Assembly (NCBI GenBank): GCA_964579245.1
Contig: CAZOFY010000041.1
Coordinates: 1-20,009 of the forward strand
Direction: 5' to 3'
Length of the DNA stretch: 20,009 nt
Source: Firm-13 sp964579245
Lineage (GTDB): Bacteria; Bacillota; Clostridia; Saccharofermentanales; Saccharofermentanaceae
In this document: positions 1 through 8,632 of the stretch, piece after piece
How positions within the stretch are numbered: the stretch's first letter is position 1
Layout of the letters: each line of letters begins with the position of its first letter
Translations under genes and position numbers: made by a program
Notes under the pieces: model-generated
The model's database searches: none
Told to the model about the DNA's origin: nothing
The model's input: the letters and a program-made list of their open reading frames with translations, nothing else

Positions 1-3
1 CTG

Positions 4-32
4 TTGACATTTCTTTTCCATGCGAATAGAAT
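4..32 (+). promoter_or_regulatory. Promoter of the trp operon
   Basis: A perfect -35 box TTGACA (4-9) is followed after a 17-base spacer by TAGAAT (27-32), one mismatch from the consensus -10. Transcription would start near position 39, just before the T-box leader. The strength and position fit a housekeeping sigma promoter driving the trp genes; the start site is inferred. Confidence 0.85.
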
Positions 33-57
33 GACGATAACTTAATAGTACCAAACT

Positions 58-325
58 GTTGAGCAAGAGTAGTAGGTATGATTCCAATATCTCAGAGAGT
101 CGCAGGCGGTGGGATTGCGATATGGCGGGACGTAGTGAATGGACTTGCGAGGGCGACCCGAAAGATTTTCGAGTAGGCGTCGACGGGGATCTGACCCGTT
201 ATCCGGCAGAGTCGCATGGTTGTGCGATGACCGAGGGAGTCGTTTTTCGACTAACGCAAGGTGGTACCGCAGGAGTGTTTTTCGCTCTTGTCCCTGCATT
301 TATTGGCAGAGACAAGGGTTTTTTT
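58..325 (+). promoter_or_regulatory. Tryptophan T-box riboswitch leader
   Basis: This leader senses uncharged tRNA-Trp and controls read-through into trpD. Stem I carries the conserved AGAGAG and GGTGG elements (near 93-112). The specifier loop reads AGTGAATGGAC, with the Trp codon TGG at 140-142 followed by the usual A. The T-box signature AAGGTGGTACCGC is at 258-270. Bases 256-261 (GCAAGG) can pair with 292-297 (CCCTGC, one mismatch) to form the antiterminator, and 292-297 are also in the 5' arm of the terminator, so the two folds exclude each other. UGGU in the T-box bulge would pair fully with an A discriminator and by wobble with G. The open reading frames across this region are not genes. 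Confidence 0.93.
285..325 (+). terminator. T-box regulated intrinsic terminator
   Basis: The arms 285-297 (CTCTTGTCCCTGC) and 306-318 (GCAGAGACAAGGG) pair with one C-A mismatch and one G-U pair around an 8-base loop, followed by seven T (319-325). It stops transcription before trpD when tRNA-Trp is charged. Confidence 0.9.
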
Positions 326-374
326 GTGTCTGCCGAACGAGAAAGGTGATATTTCGGAAAGGCGGAAATGAAGT

Positions 375-1409
375 ATGAGAATCACACATGCCATCAAGAC
401 TATTATTGACGGGAACAGCTTGACAGAACAAGAGGCTTACGACGCCATCGACCAGGTCATGTCCGGTCAGGCCACCGATGCGCAGATCGCGGGACTTCTT
501 GTCGCTTTGCGCGTGAAGGGCGAATCTGTATCTGAGATTACAGGCGGTGCTCGGGCACTCGCTGAAAAAGCGAATCGCATCCATCCGAAGGTCGACTTCT
601 GTGTTGATCCGGTCGGTACGGGCGGTGACGGTACGAACACCTTTAACATCTCTTCGACAGCCGCCATTGTAGCCTCAGCCGCAGGTGCAATCGTCGCGAA
701 GCACGGCAACCGTTCGGTCTCGAGCCGCTCAGGAAGCGCCGATTTCTATGAGTCGATCGGCATCAACATCGCCCTCTCACCGCTTGCTGTCGAGCGTTCG
801 ATAGAAGAGATCGGTTTCGGCTTCATGTTCGCTCCGAATTTCCACCCGGCCATGCGTTTCGCGGGTCCGGTCAGAAGACAGCTCGGTGTCAGAAACATCT
901 TTAATGTCCTGGGGCCTCTGTCTAATCCCGCTTCGGCGAACGGTCAGGTTCTTGGCGTTTACGATCAGGCGATTATGCCCTTTATCGCACAAACCTTACA
1001 AAACCTGGGAGAACAACACTCGATGGTCGTTCACGGGTCTGATGGATCCGATGAGATCACAAACACCGGCGAAACGTATATTATGGAGGTGTTCCCCGAC
1101 AAGATCGAGGAGTACACGATCACACCCGAGCAGTTCGGTCTGGCGAGATATACCCTTGCTGACCTCCAGGGCGGAACGCCTGAGGAGAATGCACAGATTT
1201 CGCTTAGGATCCTCGGAGGCGAGAAGGGCCCGCACCGTGACATCGTCGTGTTGAACGCTGCGGCAACGATTTATATCGGGCAGAAGGCGGCATCTATGCA
1301 GGAAGCGGTACGGATCGCACAGGACGTTATCGATAACGGTAAGGCACTGGCTAAGCTTGATGAGATTCGCGCGTTTACGAACCGCGACGATATCAAGAAT
1401 CTGGTGTAA
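375..1409 (+). CDS. trpD: Anthranilate phosphoribosyltransferase TrpD
   Basis: TrpD transfers the phosphoribosyl group of PRPP to anthranilate, the second step from chorismate to tryptophan. The 344-residue protein has the full family length. The PRPP-binding glycine loop GTGGDGTNTFNISS is at residues 81-94, and the anthranilate/PRPP motif KHGNRSVSSRSGS is at 109-121. The ATG at 375 follows a purine-rich GGAAAGGCGG at 356-365. It is the first gene after the T-box terminator. In most trp operons trpE and trpG come first, but here they lie at the far end. It is a stand-alone TrpD, not fused to a glutamine amidotransferase domain. Confidence 0.96.
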   Translation: MRITHAIKTIIDGNSLTEQEAYDAIDQVMSGQATDAQIAGLLVALRVKGESVSEITGGARALAEKANRIHPKVDFCVDPVGTGGDGTNTFNISSTAAIVASAAGAIVAKHGNRSVSSRSGSADFYESIGINIALSPLAVERSIEEIGFGFMFAPNFHPAMRFAGPVRRQLGVRNIFNVLGPLSNPASANGQVLGVYDQAIMPFIAQTLQNLGEQHSMVVHGSDGSDEITNTGETYIMEVFPDKIEEYTITPEQFGLARYTLADLQGGTPEENAQISLRILGGEKGPHRDIVVLNAAATIYIGQKAASMQEAVRIAQDVIDNGKALAKLDEIRAFTNRDDIKNLV

Positions 1410-1419
1410 GGAGAGCAAA

Positions 1420-2289
1420 ATGATTACGCAGCCATTTAACCCCGGCGCTTTACTCGAGCGGACGACCACGACGGGTACAATCCTCGATCGGATCACCGCA
1501 AAAAAAGCCGAGCGCATTCTCTCCCGCATGGAGCATCATACGATGGAGGAGCTTTGCGAAAAGGCAAATGCTTCTCCCATCATCACGAGGTCTTTTGCCA
1601 ACGCTTTACGTGCGAAGCCACTTACTATCATTGCGGAGGTCAAGAAGGCCTCCCCCTCGAAGGGCATCATTACGGAGGATTTCCGTCCGGCTGAGCAGGC
1701 ACTGGCTTATGAGGCCGCCGGTGCATCTGCCATATCGGTCTTGACCGAGCAGGATTTCTTCCTGGGAAGTGATTTTCACCTGACGGATATCGTGAATCAG
1801 GTCTCCTTGCCCGTCCTTCGCAAGGATTTTACCATCGATCCCAGTCAGATTTATGAGGCCCGGATTCTGGGCGCCTCTGCGATTCTTCTGATCGCTGCGC
1901 TTTTGCCGGATGACGTACTCTCTTCTTTTCGAGAATTGGCAGGCGAACTGGGACTATCCGTATTATGCGAGGTCCATACGATGGATGAGTTGATGCGCGC
2001 CTTGGATATCGGTGCCGATATCATCGGGATCAATAACCGCGACCTGAAGACCTTCCATGTTGATCTCTCCGTCACCGAACGTCTGGCCCCGATGATTCCT
2101 CAGGGCAGGACGATCATATCCGAGAGCGGCATTCATACCCCGGCAGATCTGTCTCGTTGTTATCGAAGCGGAGCGCATGCCGTCCTGATCGGCGAGAGCC
2201 TGATGCGCGGCGCAATCCATACGGGCGAGGGATTAAGCGTCGATGCAAAGATGAAAGAACTTCTATCCGGTATACCGGGTCAACAATAA
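1420..2289 (+). CDS. trpC: Indole-3-glycerol phosphate synthase TrpC
   Basis: TrpC closes the indole ring of 1-(2-carboxyphenylamino)-1-deoxyribulose 5-phosphate with loss of CO2. It is a single (beta/alpha)8 barrel. Visible motifs are EVKKASPSKG (residues 73-82, catalytic Lys region), LRKDF (133-137), GINNRDL (203-209) and SESGI (234-238). The ATG at 1420 was chosen because TAAGGAG (1407-1413), overlapping the trpD stop, is correctly spaced; a longer frame open from 1357 lies inside trpD. At 289 residues it is somewhat longer than the usual 255-265, with extra N-terminal residues. No TrpF domain is fused to it, although trpF is commonly found next. Confidence 0.95.
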   Translation: MITQPFNPGALLERTTTTGTILDRITAKKAERILSRMEHHTMEELCEKANASPIITRSFANALRAKPLTIIAEVKKASPSKGIITEDFRPAEQALAYEAAGASAISVLTEQDFFLGSDFHLTDIVNQVSLPVLRKDFTIDPSQIYEARILGASAILLIAALLPDDVLSSFRELAGELGLSVLCEVHTMDELMRALDIGADIIGINNRDLKTFHVDLSVTERLAPMIPQGRTIISESGIHTPADLSRCYRSGAHAVLIGESLMRGAIHTGEGLSVDAKMKELLSGIPGQQ

Positions 2290-2327
2290 GAAGCAATCTC
2301 TGTAACAAGAAAGGATCGGTGAATACG

Positions 2328-3503
2328 ATGCAAAAAGGAAGATATGGCGAATTCGGCGGGCAGTACGCCGCAGAGACGCTGATGTGCGCATTAGGTGAAC
2401 TGGAGCAGGCGTTTATCGACGCAAAGAGTGACCCGGCATTCGAAAAAGAATACCGCTCGTTGCTGCGCGATTATGCCGGCCGTCCCTCTCTTCTGTATCA
2501 CGCGGAGCGTGTATCCGCGGATCTGGGCTTCGATGTCTACCTGAAGCGCGAGGATTTGAATCATACCGGCTCGCACAAAATTAATAACGTGTTAGGGCAG
2601 GTTCTCCTGGCCCGCCGCATGGGCAAGAAGCGTGTGATTGCGGAGACCGGTGCCGGTCAACACGGTGTAGCGACGGCGACGGCAGCCGCGTTGTTTGGTC
2701 TGGAATGCGATGTGTTTATGGGTATCGAGGACACCGTTCGCCAGTCACTCAATGTGTATCGCATGGAGCTTCTCGGTGCGAAGGTTCACTCGGTTACAGA
2801 CGGAACGGGCACGCTGAAGGACGCGACGAGTGAAGCGTTGCGAGAATGGTCGCGCAGAGTCGAGGATACCTTTTACGTCATCGGCTCCGTTGTCGGACCG
2901 CATCCGTATCCACAGATTGTCCGCGATCTGCAGCGAGTCATCGGCGATGAGATCAAAGAAGAGATGAGCAGACGCTTCCATTGCCTGCCGACGGCAATTC
3001 TCGCATGTGTCGGCGGAGGAAGTAATGCGATGGGTTCCTTCTATCCGTTCCTACAGGATGAAGGCGTCCGTTTAATCGGAGCTGAAGCAGGCGGAGATGG
3101 TGTAGAGACAGAGCGTCATGCGGCCTCGATTACCAAGGGTTCGACCGGCGTTTTCCATGGAATGAAGTCGATTTTCCTGCAGGACGACGAGGGCCAGATC
3201 ATGCCTGTTTATTCCATATCGGCAGGTCTCGATTACCCCGGCGTCGGCCCGGAGCATGCACATCTTTCGGCTGTGAAGCGTGCGGAATACTATCCCATAA
3301 CAGATGAAGAAGCCGTACAGGCATTCGAATATCTAAGTCTGATGGAGGGTATTATTCCCGCGATTGAGAGCTCGCACGCAGTTGCGCTCGTACGTAAGAT
3401 GAAGGATGAATTTAAAACCGGTGATCGCGTGGTCGTGACCCTTTCCGGGCGCGGCGACAAGGACGTCGAAGCAATCGGCCGCTATCGCGGACACATCAAG
3501 TAA
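2328..3503 (+). CDS. trpB: Tryptophan synthase beta subunit TrpB
   Basis: TrpB condenses indole with serine using pyridoxal phosphate, in complex with TrpA. The protein has the usual length (391 residues) and starts with the typical GRYGEFGGQY. Motifs are HTGSHKINN (residues 79-87, PLP-binding Lys84), ETGAGQHG (106-113) and the phosphate-cradling GGGSNAMG (229-236). This is the canonical TrpB1 type. The ATG at 2328 is 12 bases from AGAAAGGA; an in-frame GTG nine bases upstream is possible but sits too close to that ribosome binding site. The frame is open further upstream into trpC, which is not coding for TrpB. Confidence 0.96.
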   Translation: MQKGRYGEFGGQYAAETLMCALGELEQAFIDAKSDPAFEKEYRSLLRDYAGRPSLLYHAERVSADLGFDVYLKREDLNHTGSHKINNVLGQVLLARRMGKKRVIAETGAGQHGVATATAAALFGLECDVFMGIEDTVRQSLNVYRMELLGAKVHSVTDGTGTLKDATSEALREWSRRVEDTFYVIGSVVGPHPYPQIVRDLQRVIGDEIKEEMSRRFHCLPTAILACVGGGSNAMGSFYPFLQDEGVRLIGAEAGGDGVETERHAASITKGSTGVFHGMKSIFLQDDEGQIMPVYSISAGLDYPGVGPEHAHLSAVKRAEYYPITDEEAVQAFEYLSLMEGIIPAIESSHAVALVRKMKDEFKTGDRVVVTLSGRGDKDVEAIGRYRGHIK

Positions 3504-3515
3504 GGAGATAAGGAT

Positions 3516-4334
3516 ATGAGTCAAATAAAAAACCGTATCGATACACTTTTCGCGAAGCTTCGCATGGAACATAAAAAAGCATTCATTCCCTTTATTACAG
3601 CCGGAGACCCCGATCTCGAGACATCCTATCTGGTCGCGAAGGCACTGATTGAGAACGGCGCAGACCTGGTCGAATTCGGTGTTCCCTATTCCGACCCATC
3701 CGCTGACGGTCCCGTTATTATGCGGGCGGATATGCGTGCCCTGGCAAACGGAACCCGCCTTCGCGATGTTTTCGCGCTCGCAAAAAAAGTCACCTCTGAG
3801 TACGAAAAGGTGCCGGTCGTTCTTCTTTTATACTTTAACTCCGTGTTCGTATACGGGATCGAGCGGTTTTTTGCGGCTTGCGAGCATGCGGGCATCTCCG
3901 GCGTTATCATCCCTGATCTGCCGCTAGAGGAGCGCACGGAAGCTGAGCCGACGGCGCTTTCGCATGGCGTTTATTTGATCTCTATGGTCACGCCGGTATC
4001 CGATGAACGTTCCGTCAGGATCTGTGAGCAAGCGAAGGGCTTTCTCTACTGCGTTGCTTCTCTTGGCGTCACCGGTGAAAGAAGCAGCTTTGCTACGGAT
4101 TTCAGCGCTTACTTCGAAAAACTTAACCGTTACTCTGATATTCCTAAATGCGTCGGCTTCGGTGTCTCGACGCCAGAGCAGTTCCGGTCGATGGGGCAGC
4201 TTTCTGACGGTGTGATCGTCGGTTCGGCGATCGTCAGACGGATCGAAGACGGACTGAAGGAAGGCCTCTCCGGTGAAAAGATCGCCGAGAAGATTGGTCT
4301 TTTCGCAAAAGAACTGACGGAGGGTCGAGCATGA
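3516..4334 (+). CDS. trpA: Tryptophan synthase alpha subunit TrpA
   Basis: TrpA splits indole-3-glycerol phosphate into indole and glyceraldehyde 3-phosphate and passes the indole to TrpB. The 272-residue barrel shows FITAGDPD (26-33) and VEFGVPYSDPSADGP (52-66), which contains the catalytic Glu53 and Asp64. Phosphate-binding segments SLGVTGERS, GFGVST and VGSAIV follow. The residue after PVI is Met where many TrpA have Gln; this position is not catalytic. AAGGAG (3502-3507) lies just after the trpB stop. The TGA stop overlaps the trpE ATG, so translation of the two is probably coupled. Confidence 0.95.
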   Translation: MSQIKNRIDTLFAKLRMEHKKAFIPFITAGDPDLETSYLVAKALIENGADLVEFGVPYSDPSADGPVIMRADMRALANGTRLRDVFALAKKVTSEYEKVPVVLLLYFNSVFVYGIERFFAACEHAGISGVIIPDLPLEERTEAEPTALSHGVYLISMVTPVSDERSVRICEQAKGFLYCVASLGVTGERSSFATDFSAYFEKLNRYSDIPKCVGFGVSTPEQFRSMGQLSDGVIVGSAIVRRIEDGLKEGLSGEKIAEKIGLFAKELTEGRA

Positions 4335-5800
4335 TTCTCCCCTCTTTTCAAGAGTATCTTTCTTTGTCTCAAACGGCACGCATCGTTCCCGTCGTCCAGA
4401 AATTTAACGGGGACATGTTCACGCCAATCTCAGTTTTCCGCCGCTTCGGCATGCGTCCCTATTCTTTTCTCCTGGAGAGCGTCGTGAACGGCGAGCGCTG
4501 GGCAAGATATTCCATCATGGGAAGAAAACCGTTACTTACCTTTTCGGTTGAAAAGGGTAGATCAACGTACAAAAAAGACGGCAAAGAATTCCCAGCCAGC
4601 CTACTCGGCAAGGACCCCGTCTCTCAGATCAAGGCTTTGTCTTCTCAGTACCAGTCGCCGAAATTCTCCTATGTACAGCATTTTTACTGCGGGCTCGTCG
4701 GCTTTTTTGGCTATGATTTCGTCCGGTATTCTGAGATCCTGCCGGATAACAATCCCGACACACTTGGAATTGCGGATCTTTCTCTTCTCGTCCCGGGTGA
4801 GGTCATTGTTTTCGATCACCTGAAGAACGAACTGACACTGATCGTCAACGTAGAATCTGACGGCGGCGCGGATGCTTACTCGCGCGCTGCTTTTCGACTC
4901 GGAGAAATCAATAACGAGTTGACGCAAGGCGAGTCCCCGGCTCCATCGAAGGTCCACCCGGAGGATCTGCGTTTCGAATCCGAAACAACAAAGGAGGACT
5001 ATATGGCCTCCGTTGAAAAGGCGAAGGATTACATTCGAGACGGCGATATTTTTCAGTGCGTCCCTTCCCAACGATTCTCGGCCGACTATGCCGGAGATCC
5101 TCTCCCGATCTATCGGGCTCTCAGAAACGTAAATCCTTCACCCTATTTGTTTTACCTGCAGTTCGAAGATTCGGCAATCGTAGGTTCCTCGCCGGAGATG
5201 CTCGTTCGCGTACAAGACGGCGTCATTGCGACCTGTCCCATCGCGGGCACTCGTCCGCGCGGCAAGACCGAGACGGAGGACTTGAATCTTGAGGCTGAGC
5301 TCCTTGCTGACGAAAAAGAGATCTCCGAGCATTACATGCTGGTCGACTTGGCACGCAATGACGTTGGTAAAGTCTCGAAAATCGGGACCGTTGCCGCTAA
5401 AAACATCGGTCATGTCGAGAGATATTCGCATGTTATGCATATCGTAACCAACGTGGAAGGACAGCTGTCAGACAACTATACTCCTGTCGATGTTCTCTGC
5501 TCGATCCTGCCCGCCGGCACCCTGTCCGGGGCTCCCAAGGTCCGGGCGATGGAGATCATCGACGAGCTCGAGCCCCTTCGCCGCGGGCCATACGGCGGCG
5601 CGGTCGGGTACATCGGCTTTGACGGCAATCTTGATACCTGCATTACCATCCGTTCCGCCGTTATCTGTGGTGGCAAGATCCATGTTCAGGCTGGCGCCGG
5701 TATCGTTGCCGACTCCGATCCCGAAAAAGAATACGAAGAAAGCGTCAACAAAGCCAGGGCTCTGTTTGTGGCGCTTGAGAAAGCGGGTGAGATGCGATGA
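4331..5800 (+). CDS. trpE: Anthranilate synthase component I TrpE
   Basis: TrpE converts chorismate and ammonia (supplied by TrpG) into anthranilate, the first committed step. At 489 residues it has normal length. The LLES motif (residues 47-50) is part of the tryptophan feedback site of the family. The chorismate-binding domain shows CPIAGTRPRG (302-311), LVDLARNDVGKV (337-348) and AGTLSGAPKVRAM (395-407). The start overlaps the trpA stop as ATGA, and the end overlaps the trpG start the same way. PabB is a related enzyme, but the trp context and the LLES motif favour TrpE. Confidence 0.95.
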   Translation: MILPSFQEYLSLSQTARIVPVVQKFNGDMFTPISVFRRFGMRPYSFLLESVVNGERWARYSIMGRKPLLTFSVEKGRSTYKKDGKEFPASLLGKDPVSQIKALSSQYQSPKFSYVQHFYCGLVGFFGYDFVRYSEILPDNNPDTLGIADLSLLVPGEVIVFDHLKNELTLIVNVESDGGADAYSRAAFRLGEINNELTQGESPAPSKVHPEDLRFESETTKEDYMASVEKAKDYIRDGDIFQCVPSQRFSADYAGDPLPIYRALRNVNPSPYLFYLQFEDSAIVGSSPEMLVRVQDGVIATCPIAGTRPRGKTETEDLNLEAELLADEKEISEHYMLVDLARNDVGKVSKIGTVAAKNIGHVERYSHVMHIVTNVEGQLSDNYTPVDVLCSILPAGTLSGAPKVRAMEIIDELEPLRRGPYGGAVGYIGFDGNLDTCITIRSAVICGGKIHVQAGAGIVADSDPEKEYEESVNKARALFVALEKAGEMR

Positions 5801-6384
5801 TCCTCTTAATTGATAACTTCGACTCCTTCACCTACAACGTCTTCCAGCTGGCGGGCGGGATTAACCCCGATATTCGTGTTGTCAGAAACAATGCCATCAC
5901 CATCGAAGAAATCGAGAAACTTTCTATTTCTCACATCATCATCTCTCCCGGCCCCGGTTTTCCTGTAAGCGCCGGCATCTCTATTCCTGTGATCAAGCAT
6001 TTCGCCGGCAAAATTCCTCTTCTAGGAATCTGCCTTGGTCATCAGAGTATTTTCGAGGCTTTCGGCGGAACCATTATTCACGCGCCGGAGCTCATTCACG
6101 GGAAAAGACGGTCCGTCAACATTCGAAAAAACAATTCGGGAAAGGCGCTCTGCCCTATTTTCGAAGGACTTCCGGATACTGTCGAGGTCGCCCGGTATCA
6201 TTCCCTATGTGCCGACCCGACCACGACACCCGACTGTCTGTCCGTCACAGCGGACGCTCCCGACGAGACCGTCATGGGGCTCATGCATAAGGAATACCCC
6301 GTCTACGGTGTTCAGTTTCACCCGGAATCCATCCTGACAGAGCATGGCGACATCATGATGCAGAATTTCCTTGCTATACATTAA
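5797..6384 (+). CDS. trpG: Anthranilate synthase component II TrpG (glutamine amidotransferase)
   Basis: TrpG releases ammonia from glutamine and channels it to TrpE. It is a class I amidotransferase of 195 residues with the N-terminal NFDSFTYN, the oxyanion loop SPGPG (50-54), the nucleophile Cys79 in GICLGHQ, and the His175/Glu177 pair in FHPES. The ATGA overlap with trpE suggests equimolar synthesis. In many bacteria this subunit also serves PabB in folate synthesis; no second copy is visible here. It is the last gene of the operon. I see no clear hairpin terminator in the 34 bases before the convergent gene. Confidence 0.94.
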   Translation: MILLIDNFDSFTYNVFQLAGGINPDIRVVRNNAITIEEIEKLSISHIIISPGPGFPVSAGISIPVIKHFAGKIPLLGICLGHQSIFEAFGGTIIHAPELIHGKRRSVNIRKNNSGKALCPIFEGLPDTVEVARYHSLCADPTTTPDCLSVTADAPDETVMGLMHKEYPVYGVQFHPESILTEHGDIMMQNFLAIH

Positions 6385-6418
6385 ACAAGCACTGGTAATT
6401 CAAACTACGAGATGTTAA

Positions 6419-8632
6419 TCATTGTTTCGAGTTCTCACTGAAATACACATTCATTCGATTGATCATCGACTCCCTGACAGAGGTTGCACTTTTCCCTTCT
6501 GAAAAGTAGGACTCGAACTCATCTCTTAATAGGCTCCATGTATCGATGTTAACAATATAGATATAGTTGAGTGAGTCTACGCTTTCACGATATCGTGCCG
6601 CGGACTCTGCGCTCATCGGCAACCTCACCGGGGCATTCTCACCACTTACTTCTACCGGCTGCATAGCGTTCTGGATTTGCTCTTCAAAGGCATCGCGCAT
6701 AACCGGAATACCGAAATTTTCACCTGCAAATATTTGCATCTCATCCGACAGAAGAATGCTAATGAAGTTCATGCAAGCCTCCGGATATTTTGTACCCGAA
6801 GAGATAGCGACAACACTCTGCGGCTGTATAATCCGAGCACTCTCATTGAGCGATGGCATTCCGTAGAATATCATCGGAGAGGTTCCTCTTTGATCATTCT
6901 CCCAAAACTCTTTCGGAGAACTTAAATTAACTCGATCCAGCAGAAGATCTTCTGTCGCATACATCAAATTGGTATCAGCGGACTGCATTCCACCGGGAGT
7001 TGATTGGCCATAAGTAGATGCAAAGTCAAGAATTCTTTGGAATTCCGAATCAGATATCGAGAAACCATTCTCCGTGATGAAATCCTGCATGCGAAACTGG
7101 ACCGCGTTAATCGCCAGATCCGTGCTCGACCAACCCGACAGGATCATTTGATCCTGCGAGGCTGTCTCCCTCAGTTCTCCTATGCGATCGATTGTGAGAT
7201 GAATGTCTTCGCCGATTAGCGTCGAATACCCTATACATCCCCACATGGAGAACGATGGGAATACTTTGTATATTTTCCCATTGTGTCGATTTGTTTCTGT
7301 CAGTGCCGGCAATACATCCTCGGCATGCAGAATACCGCCCTCATTAAACATCGGTGACAGATCCATAACCTGACCCGCATCGCCCCACTGATCGTAATCG
7401 AATTCAATGCCGGCATAGATATCAGCTCCCTTGCCGGAACTCATATCTGCAAGAATTGCTGCCTTTGCTCGAACCATTGAGCTTGCGTCCGAAAACGGAT
7501 ATTTTTCACGGTAATCTACGAGCGCTACCCGACTTTCAAAGTTTCCTGTGTTGTAATAGTAAACAGCCCTTTGCATCAGCGTTGAGGCGACGCCATATCC
7601 GCCGATCGTTATCGTCGGTTTCCCGGCATTCGGATCCTGATCCCGGTGAACAAGAAGGTTTATTTCGTCGTTTCCATATTCGTTAGCCGGTTGGTAAGCT
7701 CGAATCATCAAATCATCATTAAGGACTGTAGTTATTTCTGCCGCCATAGAATATCGCGATAGCGGAACATCGATCCGATTCCAATCCGCAATTTGTGAAA
7801 TTTTTCCTTGTGAATTGAAAGAATAAACACCAAAATCATTGATTGCATAGGGTCCGTTTATTGTAAATAAGAACGGATCAAACCGTTCGGGGAAAGGGAG
7901 ATTTTCGATCGGAGTGTCAGACACAGCGGATGATTTCGCGTTGGCAGATGATACGGAGAATCCTATATTTTCGTTCCAGAGCAAAACAGATGGATTCTCA
8001 CCATCTTCTGATGTAAAGCAACCGTCTTTAGGTTCTCCTTCCAGCGGTATATCCGAATAAATCTCACCTTGCCGGTCGGAGAAGCTAATTCTGTCATAGG
8101 AGAGAAGAGCCCAGCCAGAATGATATGGCAGAATATCAATGTAAAACACATTTGTTATCGGCATCAGAATCGTCTCGGACAGCTTTGATCCATCGTCTCC
8201 GATAACAAGAATACGTTGCGAATTATCCGGCATCGTGCCAAGGATGTTTAGTCGGCCTTCTGAATCATATCGGGCTACTTCAGGCAAGAAATCCGCAGAT
8301 ATCGTGGAAATCAGTGTTCTGTTTAATACTTTTCCTTCCTTGTCCAGAATCACAAGCTCTGCACCCGTCGGCTGATAGCTCACGTTGTCTCGATACGTGA
8401 GGATCATCGCGATCTGTTTATCGGTCGCGCATGAACAGGTCAATGCGAAGCTCGAATTCACAAACTGGTCATTCGGGCGGATCTCTAATGGAATTGCCTC
8501 AAAGTATGCGCAATCACGCGGTTCATACCATAAATCATCATCCGTATTCCCCGTCGAGGCACATGCGGAGGGAAACGCAAGCAGGAAAATAATGGCAACA
8601 CATAAGAGACGAATCAGCAATCGTTTTCTCAT
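6419..8632 (-). CDS. Exported protein with solute-binding-protein-like C-terminal half
   Basis: The 737-residue protein begins with a basic, hydrophobic signal (residues 1-24, ending LAFPSACAS). Cys24 may be lipidated, though Pro at -3 is atypical, and an A-x-A peptidase site is also possible. Residues 35-330 are beta-rich with recurring segments such as LVILDKEGKVLNRT and LVIGDDGSKLSE, which suggests a propeller-like sensor half; this is inference. From about 338 it resembles family 1 extracellular solute-binding proteins, ending with the typical SSGTKYPEACMNFISILLS, a Gly-Ile-Pro-Val segment and a helical tail. No ABC permease or ATPase is adjacent, so a transport role is unproven. It overlaps the upstream lipoprotein gene by ATGA and converges on trpG. 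The specific ligand cannot be told. Confidence 0.75.
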   Translation of the reverse strand: MRKRLLIRLLCVAIIFLLAFPSACASTGNTDDDLWYEPRDCAYFEAIPLEIRPNDQFVNSSFALTCSCATDKQIAMILTYRDNVSYQPTGAELVILDKEGKVLNRTLISTISADFLPEVARYDSEGRLNILGTMPDNSQRILVIGDDGSKLSETILMPITNVFYIDILPYHSGWALLSYDRISFSDRQGEIYSDIPLEGEPKDGCFTSEDGENPSVLLWNENIGFSVSSANAKSSAVSDTPIENLPFPERFDPFLFTINGPYAINDFGVYSFNSQGKISQIADWNRIDVPLSRYSMAAEITTVLNDDLMIRAYQPANEYGNDEINLLVHRDQDPNAGKPTITIGGYGVASTLMQRAVYYYNTGNFESRVALVDYREKYPFSDASSMVRAKAAILADMSSGKGADIYAGIEFDYDQWGDAGQVMDLSPMFNEGGILHAEDVLPALTETNRHNGKIYKVFPSFSMWGCIGYSTLIGEDIHLTIDRIGELRETASQDQMILSGWSSTDLAINAVQFRMQDFITENGFSISDSEFQRILDFASTYGQSTPGGMQSADTNLMYATEDLLLDRVNLSSPKEFWENDQRGTSPMIFYGMPSLNESARIIQPQSVVAISSGTKYPEACMNFISILLSDEMQIFAGENFGIPVMRDAFEEQIQNAMQPVEVSGENAPVRLPMSAESAARYRESVDSLNYIYIVNIDTWSLLRDEFESYFSEGKSATSVRESMINRMNVYFSENSKQ

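Noticed and set aside
42..378. Short open reading frames on both strands upstream of trpD
   Set aside because: They lie across the T-box leader, whose conserved structure explains the sequence; none has a suitable ribosome binding site.
2319..2321. GTG start for trpB
   Set aside because: It would leave only three bases after AAGGA; the ATG at 2328 has workable spacing and fits the family N-terminus.
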